In this document: piece by piece, positions 1 to 9,127 of the stretch
How positions within the stretch are numbered: position 1 is the stretch's first letter
Layout: the number at the start of each line of letters is the position of its first letter
NCBI GenBank assembly: GCA_018400435.1
Contig: JAGYMW010000017.1
Location: 1 to 37,180 of the forward strand
Reading direction: 5' to 3'
DNA length: 37,180 bases
DNA from: Bacillota bacterium
GTDB taxonomy: Bacteria > Bacillota > Dethiobacteria > DTU022
The notes under the pieces: generated by a model
Seen by the model: only the letters and a program-made list of their open reading frames with translations
The model's database searches: none
Told to the model about the DNA's origin: nothing
Translations under genes and position numbers: made by a program

Positions 1-534
1 GTCAAGTACAGTATTTTACGCAGCCTGGCCAACCTTGGATGCCGGGTGACGGTGGTTCCCTGTCGGACCTCCGCTGCCGAAGCGCTGGCCCTGAAGCCGG
101 ACGGTATTCTGCTTTCCAATGGACCCGGTGATCCAGTGGCGTGCAGCGATGTTCTTCCTGCTATCAGGGATATTCTGGGACGAGTGCCCGTTTTCGGTAT
201 TTGCCTCGGTCACCAGCTTCTCGGTATGGCCCTCGGGTTTTCAACCTTTAAACTGGTCTTTGGTCATCGAGGAGGAAACCATCCTGTCAGGGAACTGTCA
301 ACCGGAAAAGTCTTAATAACTTCCCAGAACCATGGTTACTGCCTGCAGCTCGGGGAGGAAAGCGGGGATACCGTTCCGACTCACATTAATCTGAATGATG
401 GAACCCTGGAAGGTCTGGAGAACAGGGGACTGAGGTGTTTTTCCGTTCAGTATCACCCTGAAGCGGCACCCGGTCCCCAGGATTCAACCAATCTTTATGA
501 AATTTTTGTGGATATGATGCAAAATAAAGCTTGA
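1..534 (+). CDS. carA: Carbamoyl-phosphate synthase small subunit, C-terminal part (5' end outside window)
   Basis: Frame 1 is open from base 1; glutamine amidotransferase motifs [18 protein letters not shown] and [10 protein letters not shown]; directly followed by carB. Confidence 0.95.
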   Translation, partial: VKYSILRSLANLGCRVTVVPCRTSAAEALALKPDGILLSNGPGDPVACSDVLPAIRDILGRVPVFGICLGHQLLGMALGFSTFKLVFGHRGGNHPVRELSTGKVLITSQNHGYCLQLGEESGDTVPTHINLNDGTLEGLENRGLRCFSVQYHPEAAPGPQDSTNLYEIFVDMMQNKA

Positions 535-550
535 AAAGAGGCTGGTAAAA

Positions 551-3500
551 TTGCCAAGGCGGAGCGACCTGCAGAAAATTATGTTAATCGGTTCGGGGCC
601 AATTGTCATTGGCCAGGCCTGTGAATTTGACTATTCAGGAACCCAGGCCTGCCGGGCTCTTAAGGAAGAAGGTTACGAGGTTGTGCTGATTAACAGCAAT
701 CCGGCTACCATTATGACAGATCCGGCTATGGCCGACCGTACTTATATAGAACCGCTGACCGTGGAAACGGCTGCCCGGATAATAGAAAAAGAACGGCCCG
801 ATGCCTTGCTGCCTACCCTGGGCGGACAGACCGCCCTTAATATTGCGGTGGAACTTGCCGACAGCGGGCAGCTGGAACGGTACGGCACAGAGCTCATCGG
901 CGCCAGTGCCGATGTGATCAAAAAAGCTGAGAACAGGGAACTCTTCAAGGAAGCGATGAGCCGGATCGGCCTGGCTACAGCCAAAAGTGTGCATTTAAGA
1001 AGCATGGAGGAAGCGCTGGCTTTTGCCGACCGCCACGGTTATCCGCTGGTTATCCGACCTTCCTTTACCCTGGGGGGCGCCGGAGGCGGCATTGCTTATA
1101 ACGAGGAACAGCTGGTGGAAATGGTCGAAGCCGGATTAGGCAGCAGCCCTATAAAGCAGGTCCTTGTAGAGGAAGCGCTGACCGGCTGGAAGGAGTTCGA
1201 ACTGGAGCTGATGCGCGACCATAATGATAATGTGGTGGTAATTTGTTCCATTGAAAATATCGATCCCATGGGTATCCATACCGGGGAGAGCTTAACCGTA
1301 GCTCCTGCTCAGACCCTCAGCGATCTCGAGTACCAGGTAATGCGCAGCGCTTCTATTGCTGCGATGCGGGAAATAGGGGTAGAGACCGGCGGCTGCAATA
1401 TCCAGTTTGCTGTCGAACCGGAAAGCGGCCGCCTGGTAGTAGTGGAAATGAATCCGCGCGTATCGCGATCGTCAGCCCTTGCTTCCAAGGCTACCGGGTT
1501 CCCCATTGCCAAAATTGCTGCCAGGCTGGCTGTCGGCTATACCCTTGATGAACTGACCAACGATATTACCAGGGAAACCCCCGCTTCCTTCGAACCGGCT
1601 ATTGATTACTGCGTGGTCAAAATTCCGCGCTGGGATTTTGCCAAATTCCCGGGGGCGGACCAGACCCTGACCACCCGTATGAAATCGGTTGGCGAAGTGA
1701 TGAGTATTGGGCGTACCTTTAAGGAAGCGCTCCAGAAAGCTCTCCGTTCTCTGGAACAGGGTTATGATGGGTTAATGAATGTTAAAGACAGGGAGGAGAC
1801 CGATAGTTCTCTCTTCAGCCTTGAGCAGTTGAAAGAGATTCTGCCGCTGCCCCGGGCTGCCCGTATTTTTACCATAGCTGAAGCTCTTCGCAAAGGACTG
1901 TCAGCTGATGAAGTTTCTTGTCTTACCGGTATCGACGGCTGGTTTATTGACCAGATTTTTCACCTGGTGGAATTCGAAGATAAACTGCGCCGCGCCGGCG
2001 AACTGGACGAAGAGCTTCTCTGGCAGGCTAAGTCCCGGGGATTTTCCGACAGCAGGATTGCTTTTCTGCGGGGAACAGAAGAAAAGGTGATTCGCGAACT
2101 GCGCCATAAATATTCCATTTATCCAGTTTTTCGGCGGGTTGACACCTGCGCTGGAGAATTTGAAGCTTATACCCCTTACCTTTATTCGACTTATGAACGC
2201 GGTGCTGAGGAGACAGCTGTGCCACTTAATGGAACTGAGGAAAACAGGGGGAAAGTAATTATCCTGGGTGGCGGTCCCAACCGCATTGGCCAGGGTTTGG
2301 AATTTGATTACTGCTGTGTTCAGGCTGCCCTTACACTCAGGGAAGAGGGTTACCGGGTAATAATGGTTAACTGCAACCCGGAAACTGTAAGCACCGACTA
2401 TGACATTTCAGACTGCCTCTATTTCGAGCCGCTTACCCTGGAGGATGTTCTGAATATCTGTCATGAGGATAATCCCGACGGCCTGATTCTGCAGTTTGGC
2501 GGGCAGACTCCGCTTAAACTGGCCCTGCCTTTGCTGGAGGAAGGTATCCCCATCTGGGGCACCTCGCCGCAGGATATCGACCGGGCTGAAAATCGGCGCG
2601 AATTTGCCTTGGTGGTGGATAAGCTGGATCTCTGGGAGCCGGCTTACGGCATTGCTACCCGGCCGCAGGAAGCTCGGAAGATAGCCGAAAAACTGGGCTT
2701 CCCCATTCTTGTTAGGCCTTCTTATGTTCTGGGGGGGCTGGCCATGCGTCTGGTTTACACCCTGGAAGAACTTGACATTTACCTCCAATCAGGGCCGCCG
2801 ATTAGCTCCGCCAACCCGCTGCTGATTGACAAGTACCTGGAGGGAGCAGTGGAGCTTGATGTTGACGCTCTCAGTGATGGGGAGAAAGTGGTGATCGGCG
2901 GGGTTATGGAGCATGTAGAGCAGGCCGGAGTGCATTCAGGTGACAGCTGCTGTGTGCTGCCCCCTTACAGCATAGGGAACCAGCAGTTAAAAGAGATTCA
3001 TCGTCAGACCGAGCAACTGGCCCGCGAACTGAATATCCGGGGTCTGTTAAATATTCAGTTCGCCGTGCGAGGGCGCGAAGTTTATATCCTGGAAGCCAAC
3101 CCGCGTGCTTCGCGGACGGTTCCCTTTACCGGCAAGGCGACCGGCGTGCCTCTGGCAGGTTTGGCGGCCCGGGTAATTGCCGGTGCTTCCCTCTCTGATC
3201 TTGGTTTTACCTTTGGAATGATACCGAATTATTATTCTGTCAAGGAAGCGGTATTTTCTTTCAGCCGCTTTGACAATGCTGATATTGTCCTCGGCCCGGA
3301 GATGCGTTCCACCGGCGAAGTGATGGGCACAGACAGTAACCTCGGCCTGGCCATGGCCAAGGCCCTGCTGGCGGCGGGAACACCCCTTCCGGTGAAGGGG
3401 ACAATCTTTATTACTGTTGCCGATCGGGATAAACCACAGGCTGTAGAGATGGCTCGATCATTATGGCGACTTGGCTATAACCTGCTGGCAACCCGGGGGA

Positions 3501-3793
3501 CGGCGGCAGCACTTCGCGATGCCGCCGTGGCGGTAGAAGAAGTTAAAAGGATCGGCGAAGGTTCACCGCACATGCTTGATTATATCAATGAGGGGAAAGT
3601 AGACTTAATAATAAATACGCCAGCCGGTTCAGGCGCTTTCTCGGACGGCAAGTGTATGCGCCAGCAGGCAGTGCAGCGGGGAGTATCTCTGATTACCACC
3701 ATGCAGGGAGCCATGGCCGCCCTTGATGGAATGCGGGCGCTCCAGCAGTCTGGTATGGATGTGCAGTGCCTGCAGGAATATTATAGTTGCTGA
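551..3793 (+). CDS. carB: Carbamoyl-phosphate synthase large subunit (TTG start)
   Basis: 1080 aa with duplicated ATP-grasp halves ([20 protein letters not shown] / [20 protein letters not shown]) and a C-terminal MGS-like domain. Confidence 0.97.
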   Translation: MPRRSDLQKIMLIGSGPIVIGQACEFDYSGTQACRALKEEGYEVVLINSNPATIMTDPAMADRTYIEPLTVETAARIIEKERPDALLPTLGGQTALNIAVELADSGQLERYGTELIGASADVIKKAENRELFKEAMSRIGLATAKSVHLRSMEEALAFADRHGYPLVIRPSFTLGGAGGGIAYNEEQLVEMVEAGLGSSPIKQVLVEEALTGWKEFELELMRDHNDNVVVICSIENIDPMGIHTGESLTVAPAQTLSDLEYQVMRSASIAAMREIGVETGGCNIQFAVEPESGRLVVVEMNPRVSRSSALASKATGFPIAKIAARLAVGYTLDELTNDITRETPASFEPAIDYCVVKIPRWDFAKFPGADQTLTTRMKSVGEVMSIGRTFKEALQKALRSLEQGYDGLMNVKDREETDSSLFSLEQLKEILPLPRAARIFTIAEALRKGLSADEVSCLTGIDGWFIDQIFHLVEFEDKLRRAGELDEELLWQAKSRGFSDSRIAFLRGTEEKVIRELRHKYSIYPVFRRVDTCAGEFEAYTPYLYSTYERGAEETAVPLNGTEENRGKVIILGGGPNRIGQGLEFDYCCVQAALTLREEGYRVIMVNCNPETVSTDYDISDCLYFEPLTLEDVLNICHEDNPDGLILQFGGQTPLKLALPLLEEGIPIWGTSPQDIDRAENRREFALVVDKLDLWEPAYGIATRPQEARKIAEKLGFPILVRPSYVLGGLAMRLVYTLEELDIYLQSGPPISSANPLLIDKYLEGAVELDVDALSDGEKVVIGGVMEHVEQAGVHSGDSCCVLPPYSIGNQQLKEIHRQTEQLARELNIRGLLNIQFAVRGREVYILEANPRASRTVPFTGKATGVPLAGLAARVIAGASLSDLGFTFGMIPNYYSVKEAVFSFSRFDNADIVLGPEMRSTGEVMGTDSNLGLAMAKALLAAGTPLPVKGTIFITVADRDKPQAVEMARSLWRLGYNLLATRGTAAALRDAAVAVEEVKRIGEGSPHMLDYINEGKVDLIINTPAGSGAFSDGKCMRQQAVQRGVSLITTMQGAMAALDGMRALQQSGMDVQCLQEYYSC

Positions 3794-4405
3794 GAATCCA
3801 TCATGCAGATGCTTACTCCCGGCTCGCTCGAGTTTTGTTCTTCGGCTACTGTGGCATTGTCGACGGTGACCATTTCGGCCACATTCTTCTGAAGTACTGT
3901 TGATGCTCCCATTCCTACTTCTTCGGCGATTGTAAAGAGCAGTTTGCAGGTTACCGGCAGGGAAACTTTATTTTCCCGGGTTGCCCTGGTTGTTACCAGG
4001 ACCAGCGCAACCCCTGCTTTGTTATCAAGGTGACGGGCGTTGATGTATCCGCTTTCGCTGATTTCCGGGAGGGCATTTACCGCTATGTAATCGCCTACGT
4101 GCAGGCCCATTTTCCCAAGAGTATTTTTGGTGTTGCAGTGCTCATCGACACGTGCTTCAAAATTATCCCAGCTGACCGGCTGGCGATCCACTTCCCGGCC
4201 GTAAGTATGGCCGGATGTTTTGAGGGAAATGATGGTGCCCCTGAAGGTGCGGTCGTCGGTAATGATCGCCACCCTGGCTCCTTCAGCAAAGCGGCTTGAC
4301 CATGTCCCGATGGGGGCAATGCCCAGGCGGCTGTTTTCTTTCAGCCTTCCGAACATTGCCCCAGTGTGTCGAGATGAGTAACAATTGCCCGGATCGGTTC
4401 TTCCC
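3781..4405 (-). pseudogene. M42 family metallopeptidase remnant, truncated at both ends and frameshifted
   Basis: M42-like text HLDNKAGVALVL, TIAEEVGMGAS and [15 protein letters not shown], ending abruptly next to the carB stop. Upstream on the minus strand EEPIRAIVTHLDTLG is in a different frame from AMFGRLKEN (apparent 1-nt loss in the G-run at about 4359-4362). The N-terminal region is absent beyond about 4405. Confidence 0.8.
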
Positions 4406-5697
4406 GCTGTCTAACCTGCGGTACACCCTTTTGTCATGGTTACGCCTGTCCCCTGGGTAACATAGTCCCGGAAATTCACGAACTGGTTGTAGAAGAACGC
4501 TGGGAAGAAGCCCTGGAAATTCTTCTCAGCACTCACCCCCTCCCTGAATTTACAGCCAGGATTTGTCCTGCTCTTTGTGAAGGCTCCTGTGTCTGCGGTA
4601 TCAATGAAGAGCCGGTAGCCATCCGCCAGATCGAGAAGCTGCTCATAGAAAAAGGATTTGCCGAAGGATGGATCAAGCCCCGCCCGCCCCGCCGGCGCCG
4701 CGGAGAAAGTGTGGCCGTGATCGGTTCCGGCCCCGCCGGTCTTGCTGCTGCTGATCGTCTAAACAGGATGGGTTTCCACGTTACCGTCTACGAAAAAGAT
4801 CTTCATCCCGGCGGTATCCTCCGTTACGGTATTCCCAATTTTAAACTGGATAATAGAATAGTCGATCGGCGTATCGATCTAATGAAAGAGGAAGGAATTG
4901 TATTTGAATGCGGGATAGTTGTCGGCAGAGATATCTCTTATAACTACCTGAAGCGGCACTTTGCTTCTATCCTACTGACCGGCGGCTCTTGCCAGCCCCG
5001 TGATCTTGACATTCCGGGGCGTGAACTGTCAGGTATTTACCCGGCCATGGCTTATCTCAGCGCCCAGAATAAAAGGATTATCGGCGAGCCGCTCTTTGTG
5101 GAAGAAGATATTACTGCCAGGGATAAAAACGTGGTGATCATCGGCGGTGGAGACACCGGTTCGGACTGTCTCGGGACTGCTTAGCGCCAGTGTGCTGCCA
5201 GTGTTTACCAGATCGAAATAATGCCCCGGGCTCCGGAAATTCGGCCTCCAGAAAACCCCTGGCCTCTTTGGCTGCGTGTCGACCGGGTTTCCAGCAGCCA
5301 CCGGGAGGGTGGCATCCGCCGCTGGTGTGTCAGTACGAAAAGCTTTGAAGGAAATGATAAGGGTACTGTTAAGCGCCTGCACTGCCTGGAGGTAGAATGG
5401 GTTAAAAAAGACGGCCGTTTCATCCCATTAGAGAAAGTAAACAGTGATTTTGCCCTGGACGCCGACCTCGTCCTGCTGGCGCTCGGTTTTATCGGACCCG
5501 GTAAAGATCCTCTGGCCGAAGCCCTCAGACTGGAGCGAGATGCAAGAAGCAACATTGCTGTTGACGGATATCATATGACCAGTACCACCGGTATTTTCTC
5601 TGCCGGGGACATGGCCAGAGGCCAGTCACTGGTCGTCAGGGCTGCCGCCGACGGCGTTCAGGCGGCAGATGATATCAATGCCTACCTCCGTCCCTAG
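4405..5697 (+). pseudogene. GltD-like NAD(P)H-dependent glutamate synthase small subunit/oxidoreductase, 5'-truncated with internal TAG
   Basis: Frame 1 reads RCLTCGTPFCHGYACPLGNIVPEIHELV...ICPALCEGSCVCGINEEPVAIRQIEK...VAVIGSGPAGLAAADRL...[40 protein letters not shown]...FSAGDMARGQSLVVRAAADG. In-frame TAG at 5182-5184; no ATG/GTG/TTG start upstream of the CxxC region. Confidence 0.85.
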
Positions 5698-5918
5698 GCT
5701 CACGCTTTTATACTTTTTATTTTTTCTCTATCCATTTAATTCATAACAGGAGAATTATATCTGCCTTGTTAATTTAGCATAAGCCTTTTTATCTCCCGCA
5801 TTCATGGATCATGCTTCCTTTTACTGCCCAGGTGCTGCTGCCATTACCAGGGCAGTCGGCAAAAATGCACGGGTGGCACAGTGCGACCCATGTGGTGTTA
5901 ATCAAGAGAATAAATATG

Positions 5919-5955
5919 AATATAGCCCTGCAGTACGAGGGCTATATTTTTTTAC
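5919..5955 (+). terminator. Rho-independent terminator-like hairpin
   Basis: 11-bp perfect stem AATATAGCCCT / AGGGCTATATT, 8-nt loop, followed by a T-run. Confidence 0.8.
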
Positions 5956-6004
5956 ATGGTCAAATAAGGGTGTTAAATAATTTACTCCAATATTAATTTT
6001 GTAC

Positions 6005-6062
6005 TTGACAAAAGCATAAACATATTTATAATTAAAAGTAGTTTATAATATAAACTACTTTT
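6005..6062 (+). promoter_or_regulatory. Sigma-A-type promoter (TTGACA-16 bp-TATAAT) with 29-bp palindrome (putative operator) over the predicted +1
   Basis: TTGACA 6005-6010; TATAAT 6027-6032; AAAAGTAGTTTAT-AAT-ATAAACTACTTTT at 6034-6062; RBS AGGAGG follows. Confidence 0.8.
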
Positions 6063-6077
6063 ACAGGAGGAATAACC

Positions 6078-6758
6078 ATGGTTAGAGAAAAGAACGAAGC
6101 AGATCAAGACCTGGACAGGCTGCTGGATGATCTTGAATATATTAAGAAAGCAGTTTCCAAACGGAACAACATTTTTAACTTCATGGAAGTTGCCAAGGCT
6201 ATCCGGCTTGCAGCCCTGCTTTCGGGGTTGTTGATCATTTTTATATCGACAGTGCTTTATTTACTTATCAGGCAGTACGGCTCTTATCACCTTATGCCCG
6301 GTCAAACGAGGCTGTATCTCTATTTATATATTGCCCTGGCCATTATCTTTATTGCCGTTTTAAAACTGCGCAGTTTTCTGCGCAAGGCCAGGGAAATCGA
6401 TTCCACTATTACCCTCAGGGATCTCGTTGCTGCTATTTATACCAGTCACTTTATTGAAATTATGATTCCCTTTCTAATTGTCCTGGTCGGGGTGCCCCTT
6501 TATCTGAGCACTGCCAGTCTTGACCGACTAATTCTTCCGTTCACTGCTATTATCTTTGGACTACTGTGTTTTGCCATATCCGGTCTGCTTTATTTCAGGT
6601 CCCTGCTTTTCCTGGGAGGGTGGCTGTTGCTGGCAGGTTTTACTTTCCTTTTCTGGTTGCCCGGACTTCATGAACTGTTCCAGATCATTATCAGTTTTGG
6701 CCTCGGGTTTTTGATCATGGGCGCCGCAGGTTATGTCCGTTCCTCCCGGGAGGAGTAA
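6078..6758 (+). CDS. Multi-pass membrane protein of unknown function
   Basis: 226 aa, several hydrophobic segments, RBS AGGAGG upstream, first gene after a strong promoter. Confidence 0.85.
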   Translation: MVREKNEADQDLDRLLDDLEYIKKAVSKRNNIFNFMEVAKAIRLAALLSGLLIIFISTVLYLLIRQYGSYHLMPGQTRLYLYLYIALAIIFIAVLKLRSFLRKAREIDSTITLRDLVAAIYTSHFIEIMIPFLIVLVGVPLYLSTASLDRLILPFTAIIFGLLCFAISGLLYFRSLLFLGGWLLLAGFTFLFWLPGLHELFQIIISFGLGFLIMGAAGYVRSSREE

Positions 6759-6763
6759 TCAGA

Positions 6764-7101
6764 TGGCTGAGAAGAGTAATAAACAACCGGAAATAGATAA
6801 GATTATTCACGAGCGAACCCGGCTGTTAATCTTAAGCTATCTGGCTGCCGGCGAGGTGCGCAGGGTTCCCTTCACCGAGCTAAAGGAAACCCTTGAATTG
6901 ACGGCAGGCAATCTCTCCGTTCATCTGCGCAACCTTGAGGATGCCGGCTATATAAAAATAAGCAAACGTATCGTCGGCCGCAAACCTGCCACCGATATTA
7001 TTATCGCAACGGAGGGGATGACTGCTTTAAACAGATATCTTGCTGAAATGGAAAGCCTGATCAACCGGGTGAAGAGTTCTGGTGACACGGGAGGGAGGTG
7101 A
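6764..7101 (+). CDS. Winged-helix (ArsR/MarR-like) transcriptional regulator
   Basis: MAEKSNKQPEIDKIIHERTRLLILSYLAAG...LTAGNLSVHLRNLEDAGYIKISKRIVGRKPATDIIIATEGMTAL; RBS GGAGGAGTAATCAG; start 6764 preferred over the ORF-track start 6733. Confidence 0.85.
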
Positions 7102-7108
7102 ACAATCA

Positions 7109-7234
7109 ATGGCGTGGTACTGGTGGGTCCTTATTGTCATTGCAGCAGCGGTTATCGGCTATTTCAAACTTAAAATCCTGAGCTCCATCCTGGCGAAAAG
7201 GAAGCAAGCCGAACTGGAAGAAATGGAAGACTGA
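7109..7234 (+). CDS. 41-aa single-TM mini-protein
   Basis: MAWYWWVLIVIAAAVIGYFKLKILSSILAKRKQAELEEMED; RBS GGGAGGTG; 7 nt after the regulator. Confidence 0.65.
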   Translation: MAWYWWVLIVIAAAVIGYFKLKILSSILAKRKQAELEEMED

Positions 7235-7258
7235 ACTGAATGAAGAGACGGAAGAACA

Positions 7259-7305
7259 AAGGCAGGGCGGAAGCAAACATTTTTCCCTCTGCCCTTTTTC
7301 TCCTC
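7259..7305 (+). terminator. Probable intrinsic terminator
   Basis: GGCAG...CTGCC stem with bulge, followed by CTTTTTCT, just after the mini-operon. Confidence 0.5.
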
Positions 7306-7382
7306 TGGTTTTACCTGTTTGTGTGAACCATCATTTCAGATAAGCAGTTTTGCTTATTATTACAAGAGCAGGGCTCTATATT

Positions 7383-8132
7383 TTATTTAATTACCTGGAA
7401 TATCCGTTTATATTGATAGGGCAGATCATTAATCTTGGCGAGGTAGATTTCATCTTTAAAGAAACCCTTTTCTTTAAGAAAAGTGTACTCATAGCTGTAT
7501 TTTTCGGATTCACCCACTTTGTTAAAACCAAGTTTCTTATGGAATCTTATAGAAGCCTTATTTTTTATATTCATGGGTTTGTCTCTACTGTAAACGCGGG
7601 TTACTATCTCAGAGAAGACATACCTTTTTTCTTTTTCCAGCAGCAGCTTGGCGAAGAGCTTGATTAAATTATAGGCGACTCTTTTTTTGCCCAGGGTTTT
7701 ATCAACGGCGACCTTGTCTATTACCCCGAAATGATGAAAATTTTCCAGGCTGGTTATTCCCAGCTTTCTTAAAGTTTCCTCGCTCCAGTCTATCCTGGCG
7801 CCGTTTACCCCGCACATGTTTGGCCTTTGTTTTAACCATTGTTCGCTCTCATGTCCCTGCAGAAAACCGAGAATTCCTTTTCTGTTTTCGCATACCAGAA
7901 ATATTGAATTAAAAATGCTGTCTGCAAATTCTTCTTTTTTATGGGGCTGGGAAGTATAGTGATCTATCAAAAAGCCTCGTGTGGACATTAAAGCTGGTTT
8001 GTTTACAAGCTGTGTTTTCGAGGCAATCCTGTAGATATCGTCGATATCTTTAAGGCCTGCTCTTCGGTAAAGTTCCTTTTTAGTCGCAATGGCATCGGTT
8101 GCTTCTGTCTCTTTTATTTTATCTGCCTGCAT
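7383..8132 (-). CDS. GNAT-like N-acetyltransferase
   Basis: 249 aa; FGVIDKVAVDKTLGKKRVAYNLIKLF and NKASIRFHKKLGFNKVGE are GNAT-like. Confidence 0.65.
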   Translation of the reverse strand: MQADKIKETEATDAIATKKELYRRAGLKDIDDIYRIASKTQLVNKPALMSTRGFLIDHYTSQPHKKEEFADSIFNSIFLVCENRKGILGFLQGHESEQWLKQRPNMCGVNGARIDWSEETLRKLGITSLENFHHFGVIDKVAVDKTLGKKRVAYNLIKLFAKLLLEKEKRYVFSEIVTRVYSRDKPMNIKNKASIRFHKKLGFNKVGESEKYSYEYTFLKEKGFFKDEIYLAKINDLPYQYKRIFQVIK

Positions 8133-8351
8133 AAAAAGTGTACCCCTTCTGTTTTAAAATTTAAGCTGTTACTTCTATTTAAGGTTATTTATTAGTTTTA
8201 TTTTAGCACATTACCCATTCGGCAGCTAATGTAAGATCCTACTATATGATTTTTAAGAGACAGGTATTATCAGATCGAATTGATTGATAATGATCTCATA
8301 GTCCTTCATCGTCTCGGTAGTATCAGGTTTTATAATATGGGCATAGATACC

Positions 8352-8708
8352 TTAATGTTTCATCATTTTGAGTTCGGCCAAAGTCTTTTCGGCAATAATT
8401 TTTTCTTTATTGAAATGCCTGATCATTCTGGCAAGACATTTTTCCTTTTCTCTTTCGTCGTGAAAATACCTGGCACAATCTTCCATGAACTTTTTTGTTT
8501 TGGCAACATTGGATTTAATATCATCCGGGATTTTTTCACTGTCGTGCCTGACAGCTTCTTCCGGACATATTTCATGGCAAACACCGCAGTGAATGCAGTT
8601 ATTCATGTCAATTACCGCATGATTGTCAACCATGTAAATGGTATTTGCGGGACACTCCTCAATACATGTTTCACAACCTGAACATTTACTTTCATCTATC
8701 CATGGCAT
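8352..8708 (-). CDS. 4Fe-4S ferredoxin-type protein
   Basis: Two CxxCxxCxxxCP clusters: CSGCETCIEECP and CIHCGVCHEICP; RBS AAAGGAG. Confidence 0.85.
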   Translation of the reverse strand: MPWIDESKCSGCETCIEECPANTIYMVDNHAVIDMNNCIHCGVCHEICPEEAVRHDSEKIPDDIKSNVAKTKKFMEDCARYFHDEREKEKCLARMIRHFNKEKIIAEKTLAELKMMKH

Positions 8709-8760
8709 AACAACATCTCCTTTTTTAATTAATGTTCATAATCTTATTATACTATAGAAT

Positions 8761-8776
8761 GTTAGTATACACTAAC
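8761..8776. promoter_or_regulatory. Short palindrome GTTAGTATACACTAAC upstream of the ferredoxin gene (putative operator)
   Basis: 6-bp inverted arms GTTAGT/ACTAAC; on the minus strand it sits just upstream of TATAGTATAATA, around the -35 position. Confidence 0.4.
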
Positions 8777-9127
8777 TGTGAGGTTGTGGTAGTATGGTTC
8801 TGTGAACCGGGTATGGCAGAATACTTAAAATCTTTTTCCCAGTGCATACTGATAACGGAGTTGGGTAAGATTTTACGTGAGTGATCGCGGGTTATATTTA
8901 AATGGATAGACTAATGTTATACTATAAATTTGTTGTATTAATAATTTCAATTTACTTATGCCGGCAAGTAATAAATAATATATAAAGTTCCCGATTTTCT
9001 GCAAGGGCAGAAAAATAATCCCTCCAGAATATTCCCCGGAGAAGAATTTGTATGCACAGAAATAATGAAAATGCCTGGCCGGGATCGGAAGCATAAGCAC
9101 AACTTATCATGAAAGAGGTTATTAATT

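Noticed and set aside
5182-5184. TAG in the GltD-like gene as pyrrolysine
   Set aside because: Gene is also 5'-truncated next to another pseudogene, and the same frame ends at a second TAG; decay is the simpler explanation.
5811-5996. 61-aa ORF on the plus strand
   Set aside because: It spans an intrinsic terminator hairpin and T-run (5919-5955) and has low-complexity translation.
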